Shown here: positions 52,316-60,482 of the stretch, piece by piece
Position numbering within the stretch: position 1 is the first letter of the stretch
How the letters are laid out: the number at the start of each line of letters is the position of its first letter
From: Pseudomonas anuradhapurensis
Lineage (GTDB): Bacteria; Pseudomonadota; Gammaproteobacteria; Pseudomonadales; Pseudomonadaceae
Assembly: GCF_014269225.2 (NCBI RefSeq)
Contig: NZ_CP077097.1
Location: 1,556,001-1,620,000, forward strand
Length of the DNA: 64,000 bases
Direction of reading: 5' to 3'
Notes under the pieces: model-generated
The model's database searches: none
What the model saw: only the letters and a program-made list of their open reading frames with translations
What the model was told of the DNA's origin: nothing
Made by a program: the position numbers and the translations under genes

Positions 52316-52432
52316 CTCGGGCTCGGTCTGGTCGGTTGTAGGCTATTGGGCCATGGTAACAGTTGGCGCCGTGCTTGTTGCAGCAAGGGTGTTGGCGGAC
52401 AATGCGCGTTTTTGCGCGGTTGGGTGGTGAAC

Positions 52433-53188
52433 ATGACGACGGAACGGCAAGAGCGGCTACTGGCACGGGTGGAAGATGCCTTTGGCGTCATCAGCGTGTA
52501 TGAAGTCGACGACTACCGCTTTCTGGAGTTTGGCGATGCGATCGAGCAGAGCTGCGTATTCACCGCCGACCCCAGCTGGCTGGAGTACGACTATACCCGC
52601 GCCATGCTGGTCGGGGCGTTGTGCCATGAACAGCCGGAAAGCGCGTTGTTTCTCGGCCTTGGCGCCGGCACGCTGACCCAGGCGTGCATGAAGTTCCTGC
52701 CGCTGGACGACATCGAGGCCATCGAGCTGCGCCCGGACGTGCCGCGCCTGGCCATGGAATACCTGGGCCTGGATGACGACCCGCGGTTGTATGTACGCAT
52801 CGGGGATGCCCTGGAGCTGCTGCCCACGGCGGAAAAGGCCGACCTGGTGTTCGTCGACCTGTACACCGACCATGGGCCGGGGGTAGGGCACCTTGCGTGG
52901 AACTTCCTGGAAAGCTGCCAGCAGCAGCTCAACCCCGGCGGCTGGCTGGTGATCAACCAATGGGCCACCGACGACGGCAAGCCGCTGGGTGCGGCGTTGC
53001 TGCGCGGGTTGTACCACCGGCATTACTGGGAGTTGCCGGTGAAGGAGGGCAATGTGATCCTGCTGGTACCGGCGGACTTGGAGCAGACGCTGGAACTGGA
53101 TGGGCTGAAAGCCCGGGCAGAGGCGCTGGCGCCGCGCCTGGGGTACAGCCTCGAGGGGCTGATCCGCGAGATTCGGCCGGCTACCTGA
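52433..53188 (+). CDS. spermidine-synthase-like methyltransferase
   Basis: A 251-residue protein with a spermidine-synthase-like Rossmann fold: ALFLGLGAGTLTQA (SAM/dcSAM-type loop), EAIELRPDV, then DALELLPTAEKADLVFVDLYTDH. The catalytic Asp for polyamine transfer is not obvious and the protein is shorter than SpeE, so it may methylate or transfer another substrate. ATG at 52433 is used because the frame runs far upstream in antisense to aroF without family sequence. It is divergent from aroF. Confidence 0.85.
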   Translation: MTTERQERLLARVEDAFGVISVYEVDDYRFLEFGDAIEQSCVFTADPSWLEYDYTRAMLVGALCHEQPESALFLGLGAGTLTQACMKFLPLDDIEAIELRPDVPRLAMEYLGLDDDPRLYVRIGDALELLPTAEKADLVFVDLYTDHGPGVGHLAWNFLESCQQQLNPGGWLVINQWATDDGKPLGAALLRGLYHRHYWELPVKEGNVILLVPADLEQTLELDGLKARAEALAPRLGYSLEGLIREIRPAT

Positions 53189-53190
53189 GT

Positions 53191-53280
53191 TGGCTTCTTC
53201 GCGGGCACGCCCGCTCCCACAGGAATATCACTGTGCTCAAGGGTGGTGAGTATCCTGTGGGAGCGGGCATGCCCGCGAAT
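53191..53280. repeat. REP pair (TTCGCGGG family)
   Basis: Inverted copies 53196-53225 and ~53255-53280 upstream of the DEAD-box gene promoter. Confidence 0.87.
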
Positions 53281-53389
53281 CAGACGACGCGTTATCGCAG
53301 ACAGGAATCGTTTCAGCCGCACATTGCTGATGGCCCGACACTGGCCAGGCACCCTGAAAATTTTCCTCACGTCTTTGCACCATTTCGGG

Positions 53390-53611
53390 TATAGTACGCG
53401 CCGGTCTTTTAGCGGACCTCAAAATCAGGTGGTGCAAACCCTCCGAGTCCAGCTTCGGCTGCGCGTCCGCTAGGCGGACTTTCCCAAGTTTTCTTTTTCA
53501 ATCGTTTTCGCAAATCCCCGCCGCCAAAGCTGCCTGGGTGACCTGTCGGTCTTTCATGGCTTGTGCAGCTTTGGAGCATGGGTCTTTGCGGATGCACCTA
53601 GAGGCAGACCC
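53390..53611 (+). promoter_or_regulatory. promoter and structured 5' leader of DEAD-box helicase gene
   Basis: A TATAGT -10 (53390-53395) starts a ~210-base leader. Stems: TAGCGGAC/GTCCGCTA (53410-53417, 53465-53472) around a CAGC-TTCG-GCTG hairpin; the alternative GTCCGC-TAG-GCGGAC (53465-53470, 53474-53479) followed by a T-rich stretch; a 10-bp perfect stem CCAAAGCTGC/GCAGCTTTGG (53524-53533, 53565-53574); and CATGGGTCT/AGACCCATG (53577-53585, 53606-53614), which pairs the start codon. Probable cis-regulatory RNA. Confidence 0.68.
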
Positions 53612-55291
53612 ATGACCCAGGAAACCGGCGGCTTCGCCGCTCTCGATCTCAATCCGAACATTGTTGCTGCCGTTCTGGCGACCGGCTACGAAGAGCCGTC
53701 CGCCATTCAGCAACAATCGATCCCGATCATCCTCGCCGGTCACGACATGATCGGCCAGGCGCAGACGGGCACCGGCAAGACCGCTGCCTTCGCCCTGCCG
53801 ATCCTCAACAAGATCGATGTGAGCAAGCGCGAACCGCAAGCCCTGATCCTGGCGCCAACCCGTGAGTTGGCGCTGCAAGTTGCTACCGCTTTCGAAACCT
53901 ACGCCAAGCAGATGCCGGGCGTGAACGTGGTCGCCGTCTACGGTGGTGCCCCGATGGGCCCACAACTGCGAGCGATCCGCAATGGCGCGCAAATCGTCGT
54001 GGCCACCCCGGGCCGCCTGTGCGACCACCTGCGCCGTGACGAAAAGGTGCTGTCCACCGTGCAGTACCTGGTCCTCGACGAAGCCGACGAGATGCTCAAG
54101 CTGGGCTTCATGGACGACCTCGAAGTGATCTTCGATGCCATCCCGGCCAGCCGCCAGACCGTGCTGTTCTCCGCCACCCTGCCGTCGTCGATCCGCTCGA
54201 TCGCCGAGCGTCACCTGCGCGAGCCCAAGCACGTCAAGATCCAGAGCAAGACCCAGACCGTCACCGCGATCGAGCAGGCCCACCTGATGGTCCACGCCGA
54301 CCAGAAGATCCCGGCTGTGCTGCGTCTGCTGGAAGTGGAAGAGTTCGACGCGCTGATCGCCTTCGTGCGTACCAAGCAAGCCACCCTGGACCTGGCCGCC
54401 GCGCTGGAAGCCAAGGGCTACAAGGCTGCCGCGCTGAACGGCGATATCGCCCAGAACCAGCGTGAGCGCGTCATCGACTCGCTCAAGGATGGTCGCCTGG
54501 ACATCGTCGTCGCCACCGACGTTGCCGCCCGAGGCCTGGATGTACCGCGCATCACCCACGTGTTCAACGTCGACATGCCGTACGACCCGGAGTCCTACGT
54601 ACACCGCATCGGCCGTACCGGTCGTGCCGGTCGCGATGGTCGCGCACTGCTGCTGGTGACTCCGCGTGAGCGCCGCATGCTGCAGGTCATCGAGCGTGTT
54701 ACCGGGCAGAAGGTGGCCGAAGCGCGCCTGCCGAATGCCCAGGCCGTGCTGGATGCCCGCATCAAGAAGCTGACTTCGAGCCTGGCGCCGTTGGTAGCCG
54801 AAGCCGAAGCCACCCATGGCGAGCTGTTCGACCGCCTGACCAACGACCTGGGTTGCAGCGCGCGTGCCCTGGCTGCCGCCCTGCTGCGCAAGGCCACCAA
54901 TGGCCAGGCGCTGGACCTGGCTGCAGTGGAGCGTGAGCAACCGCTGGTGCCAAGCTTCACCCCGCGTGAGCGCAGCAGTGAGCGTGGTGAGCGTGGCGAG
55001 CGCCCGGAGCGTGGTGACCGCGAGCGCCGTGCGCCGATGCCGCTGGCCGAAGGCCGCGTGCGTTGCCGTACCGCCCTGGGTGCCCGTGACGGCATCGCTG
55101 CCAAGAACCTGCTCGGTGCGATCCTCAACGAGGGTGGCCTGGCCCGTGACGCCATCGGCCGCATCCAGGTGCGCGACAGCTTCAGCCTGGTCGAGCTGCC
55201 GGAAGACGGCCTGGAGAAGCTGCTGTCCAAGCTCAAGGACACCCGCGTGGCTGGCAAGCAGCTGAAGCTGCGCCGCTACCGCGAGGATTGA
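53612..55291 (+). CDS. deaD: DEAD-box RNA helicase (DeaD/CsdA-like)
   Basis: A 559-residue ATP-dependent RNA helicase. Motifs in order: Q-motif PSAIQQQSIP, I AQTGTGKT, Ia PTREL, II DEAD, III SAT, V ATDVAARGLDV, VI HRIGRTGRAGR. After the core comes a long Arg/Glu/Gly-rich linker and a C-terminal DbpA/DeaD-type RNA-binding domain (VRCRTALGARDGIAAKNLLGAI ... LKLRRYRED, cited in part), so it most resembles DeaD/CsdA, which act in ribosome assembly and cold adaptation. ATG at 53612 has GAGG seven bases upstream, inside a stem that also pairs the ATG. Confidence 0.92.
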   Translation: MTQETGGFAALDLNPNIVAAVLATGYEEPSAIQQQSIPIILAGHDMIGQAQTGTGKTAAFALPILNKIDVSKREPQALILAPTRELALQVATAFETYAKQMPGVNVVAVYGGAPMGPQLRAIRNGAQIVVATPGRLCDHLRRDEKVLSTVQYLVLDEADEMLKLGFMDDLEVIFDAIPASRQTVLFSATLPSSIRSIAERHLREPKHVKIQSKTQTVTAIEQAHLMVHADQKIPAVLRLLEVEEFDALIAFVRTKQATLDLAAALEAKGYKAAALNGDIAQNQRERVIDSLKDGRLDIVVATDVAARGLDVPRITHVFNVDMPYDPESYVHRIGRTGRAGRDGRALLLVTPRERRMLQVIERVTGQKVAEARLPNAQAVLDARIKKLTSSLAPLVAEAEATHGELFDRLTNDLGCSARALAAALLRKATNGQALDLAAVEREQPLVPSFTPRERSSERGERGERPERGDRERRAPMPLAEGRVRCRTALGARDGIAAKNLLGAILNEGGLARDAIGRIQVRDSFSLVELPEDGLEKLLSKLKDTRVAGKQLKLRRYRED

Positions 55292-55303
55292 TCCTGGCGC
55301 AAT

Positions 55304-55336
55304 GAAAAATCCCCGGCCCAGGTCGGGGATTTTTTT
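55304..55336 (+). terminator. helicase terminator
   Basis: AAATCCCCG-loop-CGGGGATT followed by seven T, 15 bases after the stop codon. An A run on the 5' side may allow action on both strands. Confidence 0.92.
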
Positions 55337-55350
55337 GTCTGTGCCATTTT

Positions 55351-55476
55351 GCGGCTGCTTTTGCAGCCCATCGCGACACAAGGCCGCTCCTGCAAAGGAT
55401 CGCGTACTCCACGGTAGCGCGTAACCCTGGTAGGAGCGGCCTTGTGTCGCGACAGGGGCGCAAAGCGCCCCCGGCT
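55351..55476. repeat. REP pair (GTAGGAGCGGCCTTG family)
   Basis: GCAGCCCATCGCGACACAAGG... at 55351-55400 faces TAGGAGCGGCCTTGTGTCGC near 55430-55449, with hairpin GGGGGCGCTTTGCGCCCC. Between convergent genes. Confidence 0.88.
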
Positions 55477-55480
55477 ATCT

Positions 55481-56248
55481 TCAGTCGAACCGATAGATGT
55501 CCATCCCCAACGCCCCGAGGGTAAACCCTTGGTGCTCCACGCCAAATTTGCCCCCCGCCCCAAGGGCAAAGAACAGCGGCAGCAAGTGCTCATCGCTGGG
55601 ATGGTTACGCACTGCATTCGGTGCCTGTTGCCGGTAGTCCAGCAACGCTGCCTGGTCATCGGCTTGCAGCTTTTCCACCACCCAATCCCTGAATGCCAGC
55701 GCCCAAGGTTCGATCGCCTCCGGCCCGGCGTGCCAGTCCAGTTCGCCCAGGTTGTGGGTGATGCTGCCCGAGCCGATCAGCAGCACCCCTTGGTCGCGTA
55801 GCCCCGCCAGCGCCTGGCCCACCTTGAGTTGCAATGCCGGCCCCAAATGGCTGGGCAGCGAAACCTGCACCACAGGGATGCTCGCATCCGGGTACATCAG
55901 CCACAACGGTACCCAGGCGCCGTGGTCGAACGGGCGTTGCGGGTCCAGCCGGGCCGGCAGCCCGGCAGCGCTCAGCAGGGCGCTGACCTGCCCGGCAAGG
56001 GCGGGCTCGCCCGGCGCAGGGTATTGCACTGCATACAGCGCCTGCGGGAAGCCATAGAAGTCATGCCACGTCTCGGGCCGTTCACTGCTGGTCACCAGCA
56101 GTTCGCGGCTTTCCCAGTGCGCCGATACCACCACGATCGCTTTCGGCCGCGCCAGGCTATTGGCCAGCCCGGCCAATGCCGGCCCGCTGGCCCCGGGTTG
56201 CAGGGCAAGCATGGGGGAACCATGGGAAATGAACAGGCTGGGCAACAT
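55481..56248 (-). CDS. YgiD-like extradiol ring-cleavage dioxygenase
   Basis: A 255-residue class III extradiol dioxygenase (LigB/DODA type), which in E. coli YgiD and plant DODA cleaves L-DOPA. Metal-binding histidines are visible in LFISHGSP (His9), VVSAHWES (His44) and SGSITHNLG, with the C-terminal PSDEHLLPLFF block. ATG at 56248. Divergent from tpm across 101 bp that contain a GATGTG/CACATC dyad. Natural substrate here unproven. Confidence 0.9.
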   Translation of the reverse strand: MLPSLFISHGSPMLALQPGASGPALAGLANSLARPKAIVVVSAHWESRELLVTSSERPETWHDFYGFPQALYAVQYPAPGEPALAGQVSALLSAAGLPARLDPQRPFDHGAWVPLWLMYPDASIPVVQVSLPSHLGPALQLKVGQALAGLRDQGVLLIGSGSITHNLGELDWHAGPEAIEPWALAFRDWVVEKLQADDQAALLDYRQQAPNAVRNHPSDEHLLPLFFALGAGGKFGVEHQGFTLGALGMDIYRFD

Positions 56249-56268
56249 GGCAGAGTCCTGGCGGTTAA

Positions 56269-56298
56269 GATGTGTTCATCTTCGAACAACTACACATC
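56269..56298. promoter_or_regulatory. dyad between ygiD-like and tpm genes
   Basis: GATGTGT (56269-56275) and ACACATC (56292-56298), exact 7-bp inverted repeats 16 bases apart, with TTCGAA in the centre, in the divergent promoter region. Confidence 0.45.
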
Positions 56299-56349
56299 GA
56301 AATCCAAACCAAGTTTTACCGGTAAACCATCTAAAAATCGGGAGTGATC

Positions 56350-57000
56350 ATGGAGCCAGCGTTCTGGCAGCAGCGGTGGGCCGACAACCAGATCGGTTTT
56401 CATCAGGCGCAGGTGAACCCCTACCTGCAAAAGTATTGGGCGCAGCTGCAGCGGCAGCCGGGTAGCCAAGTGCTGGTGCCGCTGTGCGGCAAGAGCCTGG
56501 ACCTGGCCTGGTTGGCCGGGCAGGGGCATCGCGTGGTGGGCATCGAGCTGTCGCGGCGGGCGGTGGAGGATTTCTTCCGCGAGCATGGGCTCGATGCCGA
56601 GGTGCAGCAGCGCGGGGCGTTCGAGGTCTGGCGCAATGGTGATCTGCAGCTGTGGTGCGGTGATTTCTTTGCTCTGCAGCCGGAGGATATCGGCGACTGT
56701 ACAGGGCTGTATGACCGGGCGGCGGTAATCGCGCTGCCGCCGCAGATGCGTGCGCGTTATTTGCAACGATTGTCGGCGTTGCTGCCAGCGGGGTGCCGCG
56801 GGCTGATGGTAACCCTGGATTACGACCAGGCGCTGCTGGACGGGCCGCCGTTCTCGGTCGGTGATGAAGAGCTGCGTCTCGGCTTGGCCGGGTGGCAGGT
56901 GGACGAGCTGGAGGTTGCGCAAGTCATCGAGCAGAGCCCGAAGTTTGGACAGGCGGGAGTTACCAGCCTGTTTGAGAGGGTGTACCAGGTAAGCCGCTGA
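56350..57000 (+). CDS. tpm: thiopurine S-methyltransferase family protein
   Basis: A 216-residue SAM-dependent methyltransferase of the bacterial TPMT group, linked in pseudomonads to methylation of selenium and tellurium oxyanions and to tellurite resistance. The fold is recognised by WQQRWADNQIGFHQ at the start, LVPLCGKSLDLAWLAGQGH (SAM site) and LYDRAAVIALPP. ATG at 56350 follows GGGAG. Divergent from a YgiD-like dioxygenase and convergent with htpX across a terminator. Confidence 0.92.
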   Translation: MEPAFWQQRWADNQIGFHQAQVNPYLQKYWAQLQRQPGSQVLVPLCGKSLDLAWLAGQGHRVVGIELSRRAVEDFFREHGLDAEVQQRGAFEVWRNGDLQLWCGDFFALQPEDIGDCTGLYDRAAVIALPPQMRARYLQRLSALLPAGCRGLMVTLDYDQALLDGPPFSVGDEELRLGLAGWQVDELEVAQVIEQSPKFGQAGVTSLFERVYQVSR

Positions 57001-57022
57001 ATGCGGTGTTGCCGTGCACAAA

Positions 57023-57046
57023 AAAGGGCGACCGAAGTCGCCCTTT
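57023..57046. terminator. bidirectional terminator tpm/htpX
   Basis: AAAGGGCGAC-CGAA-GTCGCCCTTT; on the minus strand it runs into TTTTTTGTGC, strong for htpX. Confidence 0.92.
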
Positions 57047-57062
57047 CCTGTCACTGGGTGAA

Positions 57063-57950
57063 TCAACCGCGACGGCGCAGGGCCTCGATGCGGTCTTCCA
57101 GCGGCGGGTGGCTCATCAGCAGGCCAGCCAGGCCGTGCTTGAGGCCGCCATTGATGCCGAAAGCCTTCAAGGTGTCAGGCATGTGCACCGGCAAGCCTTG
57201 CTCCACACGCAGGCGTTGCAGGGCGCCGATCATCGCTGCGGTACCGGCCAGCTGTGCACCGGCTTCGTCGGCGCGGTATTCGCGGCGGCGCGAGAACCAC
57301 ATCACGATCATGCTGGCCAGGATGCCGAGTACCAGTTCGGCAACGATGGTTGCCACGTAATAGGCAATGCCCTGGCCTTCTTCGTTCTTGAAGATGACCT
57401 TGTCGACGAAGTTGCCGATGATGCGTGCGAAGAACATCACGAAGGTGTTGACCACGCCCTGAACCAGCGCCAGGGTGACCATGTCGCCGTTCGCCACGTG
57501 GCCGATCTCGTGGGCCAGTACCGCGCGCACCTCATCGGGCGAGAAGCGCTCCAGCAACCCCTGCGACACCGCGACCAGCGCGTCGTTGCGGTTCCAGCCG
57601 GTGGCGAAGGCGTTGGCCTCGTAGGCCGGGAAAATGCCCACCTCGGGCATCTTGATCCCGGCCTCGCGGGACAGTTCCTCGACCGTTTGCAACAACCACT
57701 GCTCGTGGCGGGTGCGCGGCTGGCTGATGATCTGGGTGCCGGTAGTCATCTTCGCCATCCACTTGGAGATGAACAGCGAGACGAGGGAGCCGGCAAAGCC
57801 GAACACGGCGCAGAACACCAGCAGGCTGCTGAGGTTCAGGTCGACCCCGTTGGCGGCCATGAACCCGTTGAAACCGAACAGGCTCAGGGTAATGCTTGCA
57901 ACCAGCACCACCGCAAGGTTGGTGGCTACAAACAACAGAATGCGCATCAT
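57063..57950 (-). CDS. htpX: heat-shock membrane protease HtpX
   Basis: A 295-residue zinc metalloprotease of the inner membrane that degrades misfolded membrane proteins. It has two N-terminal membrane helices (~5-25 and ~33-55), the metal motif [11 protein letters not shown], and further helices after it. ATG is the first of two consecutive Met codons ([11 protein letters not shown]). It converges on tpm at a terminator. HtpX is usually induced by envelope stress; no regulatory site was identified. Confidence 0.96.
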   Translation of the reverse strand: MMRILLFVATNLAVVLVASITLSLFGFNGFMAANGVDLNLSSLLVFCAVFGFAGSLVSLFISKWMAKMTTGTQIISQPRTRHEQWLLQTVEELSREAGIKMPEVGIFPAYEANAFATGWNRNDALVAVSQGLLERFSPDEVRAVLAHEIGHVANGDMVTLALVQGVVNTFVMFFARIIGNFVDKVIFKNEEGQGIAYYVATIVAELVLGILASMIVMWFSRRREYRADEAGAQLAGTAAMIGALQRLRVEQGLPVHMPDTLKAFGINGGLKHGLAGLLMSHPPLEDRIEALRRRG

Positions 57951-58143
57951 GGTTGTTACGTTCTCCTGACGGATGAGTTGTCGCTTACTGCGGGGTATAT
58001 AAGGTGCCGGCCGTGCTGATTCAATCGGGTGACTATTTCAAACTGTGTACGGCGGAGTATGGCAGAGGATGGCAGGAGGGCTGTGGGATAGAGCGTTGCA
58101 GGATGTAAGAAGCGGCTCATGCCTGGAGATCTACGGCGGCGTT

Positions 58144-58178
58144 GAGATCGAGCGCCGCGCGGGCGGCGCGCGATCTCG
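58144..58178. repeat. REP-like palindrome (GATCGAGCGCCGC family)
   Basis: GAGATCGAGCGCCGC-GCG-GGCGGCGCGCGATCTC, 14-15 bp stem with one mismatch, in the 254-bp gap between htpX and the aminotransferase gene, both on the minus strand. The rest of that gap holds no clear feature. Confidence 0.75.
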
Positions 58179-58204
58179 GCGCCTCCCCAGATCCTCGGTC
58201 GAAC

Positions 58205-59416
58205 CTACTGCGAATAACCCTTCAGGAAACTGCCAATCCGACCGATCGCCGCTTCCAGGTCATCCACCCGTGGCAAGGTCACCACGCGGAAGTGGTCCGG
58301 CCATGGCCAGTTGAACGCTGTGCCCTGCACGATCAGCAGCTTTTCCGACAACAGCAGGTCGAGCACGAATTTCTCGTCGTTGTGGATCGGACATACCTTC
58401 GGGTCGATCTTCGGGAACGCATACAGCGCGCCCATCGGCTTCACGCAGCTCACCCCGGGGATATCGTTGAGCAGCTCGTAGGTGCGGTTGCGCTGTTCCA
58501 GCAGGCGGCCCGGTGGCAGTACCAGGTCGTTGATGCTCTGGTAGCCGCCCAGTGCGGTCTGGATCGCATGCTGGGCCGGCACGTTGGCGCACAGGCGCAT
58601 GTTGGCCAGCATGTCGATGCCTTCGATATAGCTCTGGGCGTGGTGCTTGGGCCCCGAGATGATCAGCCAGCCGGAACGGAAGCCCGCTACCCGGTACGAC
58701 TTGGACAGGCCGTTGAAGGTCAGGCACAGCAGGTCGGGGGCCAGCGAGGCGGTGCTGATGTGCACGGCTTCGTCATAGAGGATCTTGTCGTAGATCTCGT
58801 CGGAGAACACCACCAGGTTGTGCTGGCGGGCCAGCTCGAGCATGCCCAGCAGCAGCTCGCGGGAATAAACTGCGCCGGTCGGGTTGTTCGGGTTGATGAT
58901 CACCAGCGCCTTGGTATTCGGGGTGATCTTGGCCTTGATGTCGTCAAGGTCGGGGAACCAGTCGGCCTGTTCATCGCACAGGTAGTGCACCGGCTTGCCG
59001 CCGGCCAGGCTCACGGCAGCGGTCCACAGCGGGTAGTCAGGGGCAGGGATGAGCACTTCGTCGCCGTTGTTCAGCAACGCCTGCATCGACATGACGATCA
59101 ACTCGGACACCCCGTTGCCGAGGTAGATGTCTTCGATGGTGACGCCTTCGATGCCTTTCTGCTGGCAGTACTGCATGACGGCCTTGCGTGCACTGAACAG
59201 GCCCTTGGAATCGCTGTAGCCCTGCGCGGTGGGCAGGTTGCGGATCACATCCTGAAGAATTTCGTCAGGCGCCTCGAAGCCAAACGGCGCCGGGTTGCCG
59301 ATGTTCAGCTTGAGGATGCGGTGGCCTTCCTCTTCCAGGCGCTTGGCGTGCTTGAGCACTGGGCCGCGAATGTCATAGCAGACATTGGCGAGCTTGTTCG
59401 ATTTGCTGAACTGCAT
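58205..59416 (-). CDS. alaA: alanine-type aminotransferase (AlaA/YfbQ-like)
   Basis: A 403-residue PLP enzyme of the AlaA/YfbQ group, which makes alanine from pyruvate and glutamate. The fold I residues are visible: NPNNPTGAVYS, the PLP lysine in NGLSKSYRVAGFRSGW and the C-terminal Arg (FRVVTLPRVDD). ATG at 59416 begins MQFSKSNKLANVCYDIRGP, the standard family start. It is divergent from msrB. In P. aeruginosa the same gene sits in the same block with htpX, msrB, gpx and sagS. Confidence 0.92.
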   Translation of the reverse strand: MQFSKSNKLANVCYDIRGPVLKHAKRLEEEGHRILKLNIGNPAPFGFEAPDEILQDVIRNLPTAQGYSDSKGLFSARKAVMQYCQQKGIEGVTIEDIYLGNGVSELIVMSMQALLNNGDEVLIPAPDYPLWTAAVSLAGGKPVHYLCDEQADWFPDLDDIKAKITPNTKALVIINPNNPTGAVYSRELLLGMLELARQHNLVVFSDEIYDKILYDEAVHISTASLAPDLLCLTFNGLSKSYRVAGFRSGWLIISGPKHHAQSYIEGIDMLANMRLCANVPAQHAIQTALGGYQSINDLVLPPGRLLEQRNRTYELLNDIPGVSCVKPMGALYAFPKIDPKVCPIHNDEKFVLDLLLSEKLLIVQGTAFNWPWPDHFRVVTLPRVDDLEAAIGRIGSFLKGYSQ

Positions 59417-59583
59417 GATGGGATCCCGATTGAGAAAACGCGCTACGCCCCGCCGAAAGGTTTGAAAGGGCAGGAAGCGGGTGCCAGACTGAACGCCTGG
59501 CACACGAAGCCAACTAATATACGTGCCACCCGCGCCCCGGAAAAGACGGTGCACAGTGAAATTCAGCCTGCCGAGGTCCCTAC

Positions 59584-59979
59584 ATGCAAAAGATCGAGAA
59601 AACCCTGGAACAATGGCGCTCGATGCTCGACCCCGAGCAGTATCAGGTATGCCGTCTCAAAGGCACCGAGCGGCCATTCAGCGGCAAGTACAACAGCGAG
59701 CGCCGTGACGGCATCTACCACTGCATCTGCTGCGGCCTGCCACTGTTCGATGCGCAGACCAAGTTCGATTCCGGCTGCGGCTGGCCGAGCTTCTATGCCC
59801 CCATCGAGGACGGCGCGATGATCGAAATCCGCGACACCTCCCACGGCATGATCCGCACCGAGGTCACCTGCGCCCGCTGCGATGCGCACCTGGGCCATGT
59901 GTTCCCGGACGGTCCGCCACCGACCGGCCTGCGTTACTGCATCAACTCGGTGTGCATCGACCTGCGCCCGCGCGACTGA
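59584..59979 (+). CDS. msrB: methionine-R-sulfoxide reductase B
   Basis: Repairs methionine-R-sulfoxide in proteins. The 131-residue protein has the zinc cysteines Cys47/Cys50 and Cys96/Cys99 and the nucleophile Cys119 in RYCINS; GWPSFY and DAHLGHVF are family signatures. ATG at 59584 follows a GAGG-like site. It is followed by gpx on the same strand, 14 bp away, and is divergent from the aminotransferase, as in P. aeruginosa. Confidence 0.97.
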   Translation: MQKIEKTLEQWRSMLDPEQYQVCRLKGTERPFSGKYNSERRDGIYHCICCGLPLFDAQTKFDSGCGWPSFYAPIEDGAMIEIRDTSHGMIRTEVTCARCDAHLGHVFPDGPPPTGLRYCINSVCIDLRPRD

Positions 59980-59993
59980 CCGGAGCCCGCTAC

Positions 59994-60482
59994 ATGGCTG
60001 AATCGATGCTGGATATCAAATGCGTGACCTTGGGCGGCGAGCACAAGACGCTCGGTGACTTCCCGGGCAAGGCCCTGTTGGTGGTCAATACCGCCAGCCA
60101 GTGCGGTTTCACCCCGCAATACAAAGGCCTGGAGCAACTGTGGCAGGCCTACCGGGCACGTGGCCTGGTGGTGCTGGGCTTCCCCTGCAACCAGTTTGGC
60201 AAGCAGGAGCCGGGCGATGCGCGGGAAATCGCCCAGTTCTGCGAGCGCAATTTCGGCGTGAGTTTCCCCTTGTTCCGCAAGGTCGAGGTCAACGGCCCGG
60301 GAGCCCACCCGCTGTTCGTCGAACTCAAGCAGCGTGCCCCAGGCCTGCTCGGTTCGCAGAAGATCAAGTGGAACTTCACCAAGTTCCTGGTCGATCCGGC
60401 CAGCGGCCAGGTCAGGCGCTATGCCCCCACCACCAAGCCGCAGGCGCTGCAGGCAGACATCGAGCGCCTGCTCAGCCGTTGA
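59994..60482 (+). CDS. gpx: glutathione peroxidase family protein
   Basis: A 162-residue thiol peroxidase. The catalytic Cys37 lies in NTASQCGFTPQ and the second motif is LGFPCNQFGKQEPG; the Gln-Trp partners are in the WNFTKFL block. Cys83 may be a resolving cysteine of the thioredoxin-dependent type. ATG at 59994. It follows msrB closely (a peroxide repair pair) and overlaps the stop of the convergent hybrid kinase by 11 bases. In P. aeruginosa the repressor ospR lies between; here it is absent. Confidence 0.93.
   Translation: MAESMLDIKCVTLGGEHKTLGDFPGKALLVVNTASQCGFTPQYKGLEQLWQAYRARGLVVLGFPCNQFGKQEPGDAREIAQFCERNFGVSFPLFRKVEVNGPGAHPLFVELKQRAPGLLGSQKIKWNFTKFLVDPASGQVRRYAPTTKPQALQADIERLLSR

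Noticed and set aside
51050..52432. A long upstream extension of the spermidine-synthase-like frame, antisense to aroF
   Set aside because: Family sequence begins only at 52433; the extension mirrors codon bias of aroF on the other strand.
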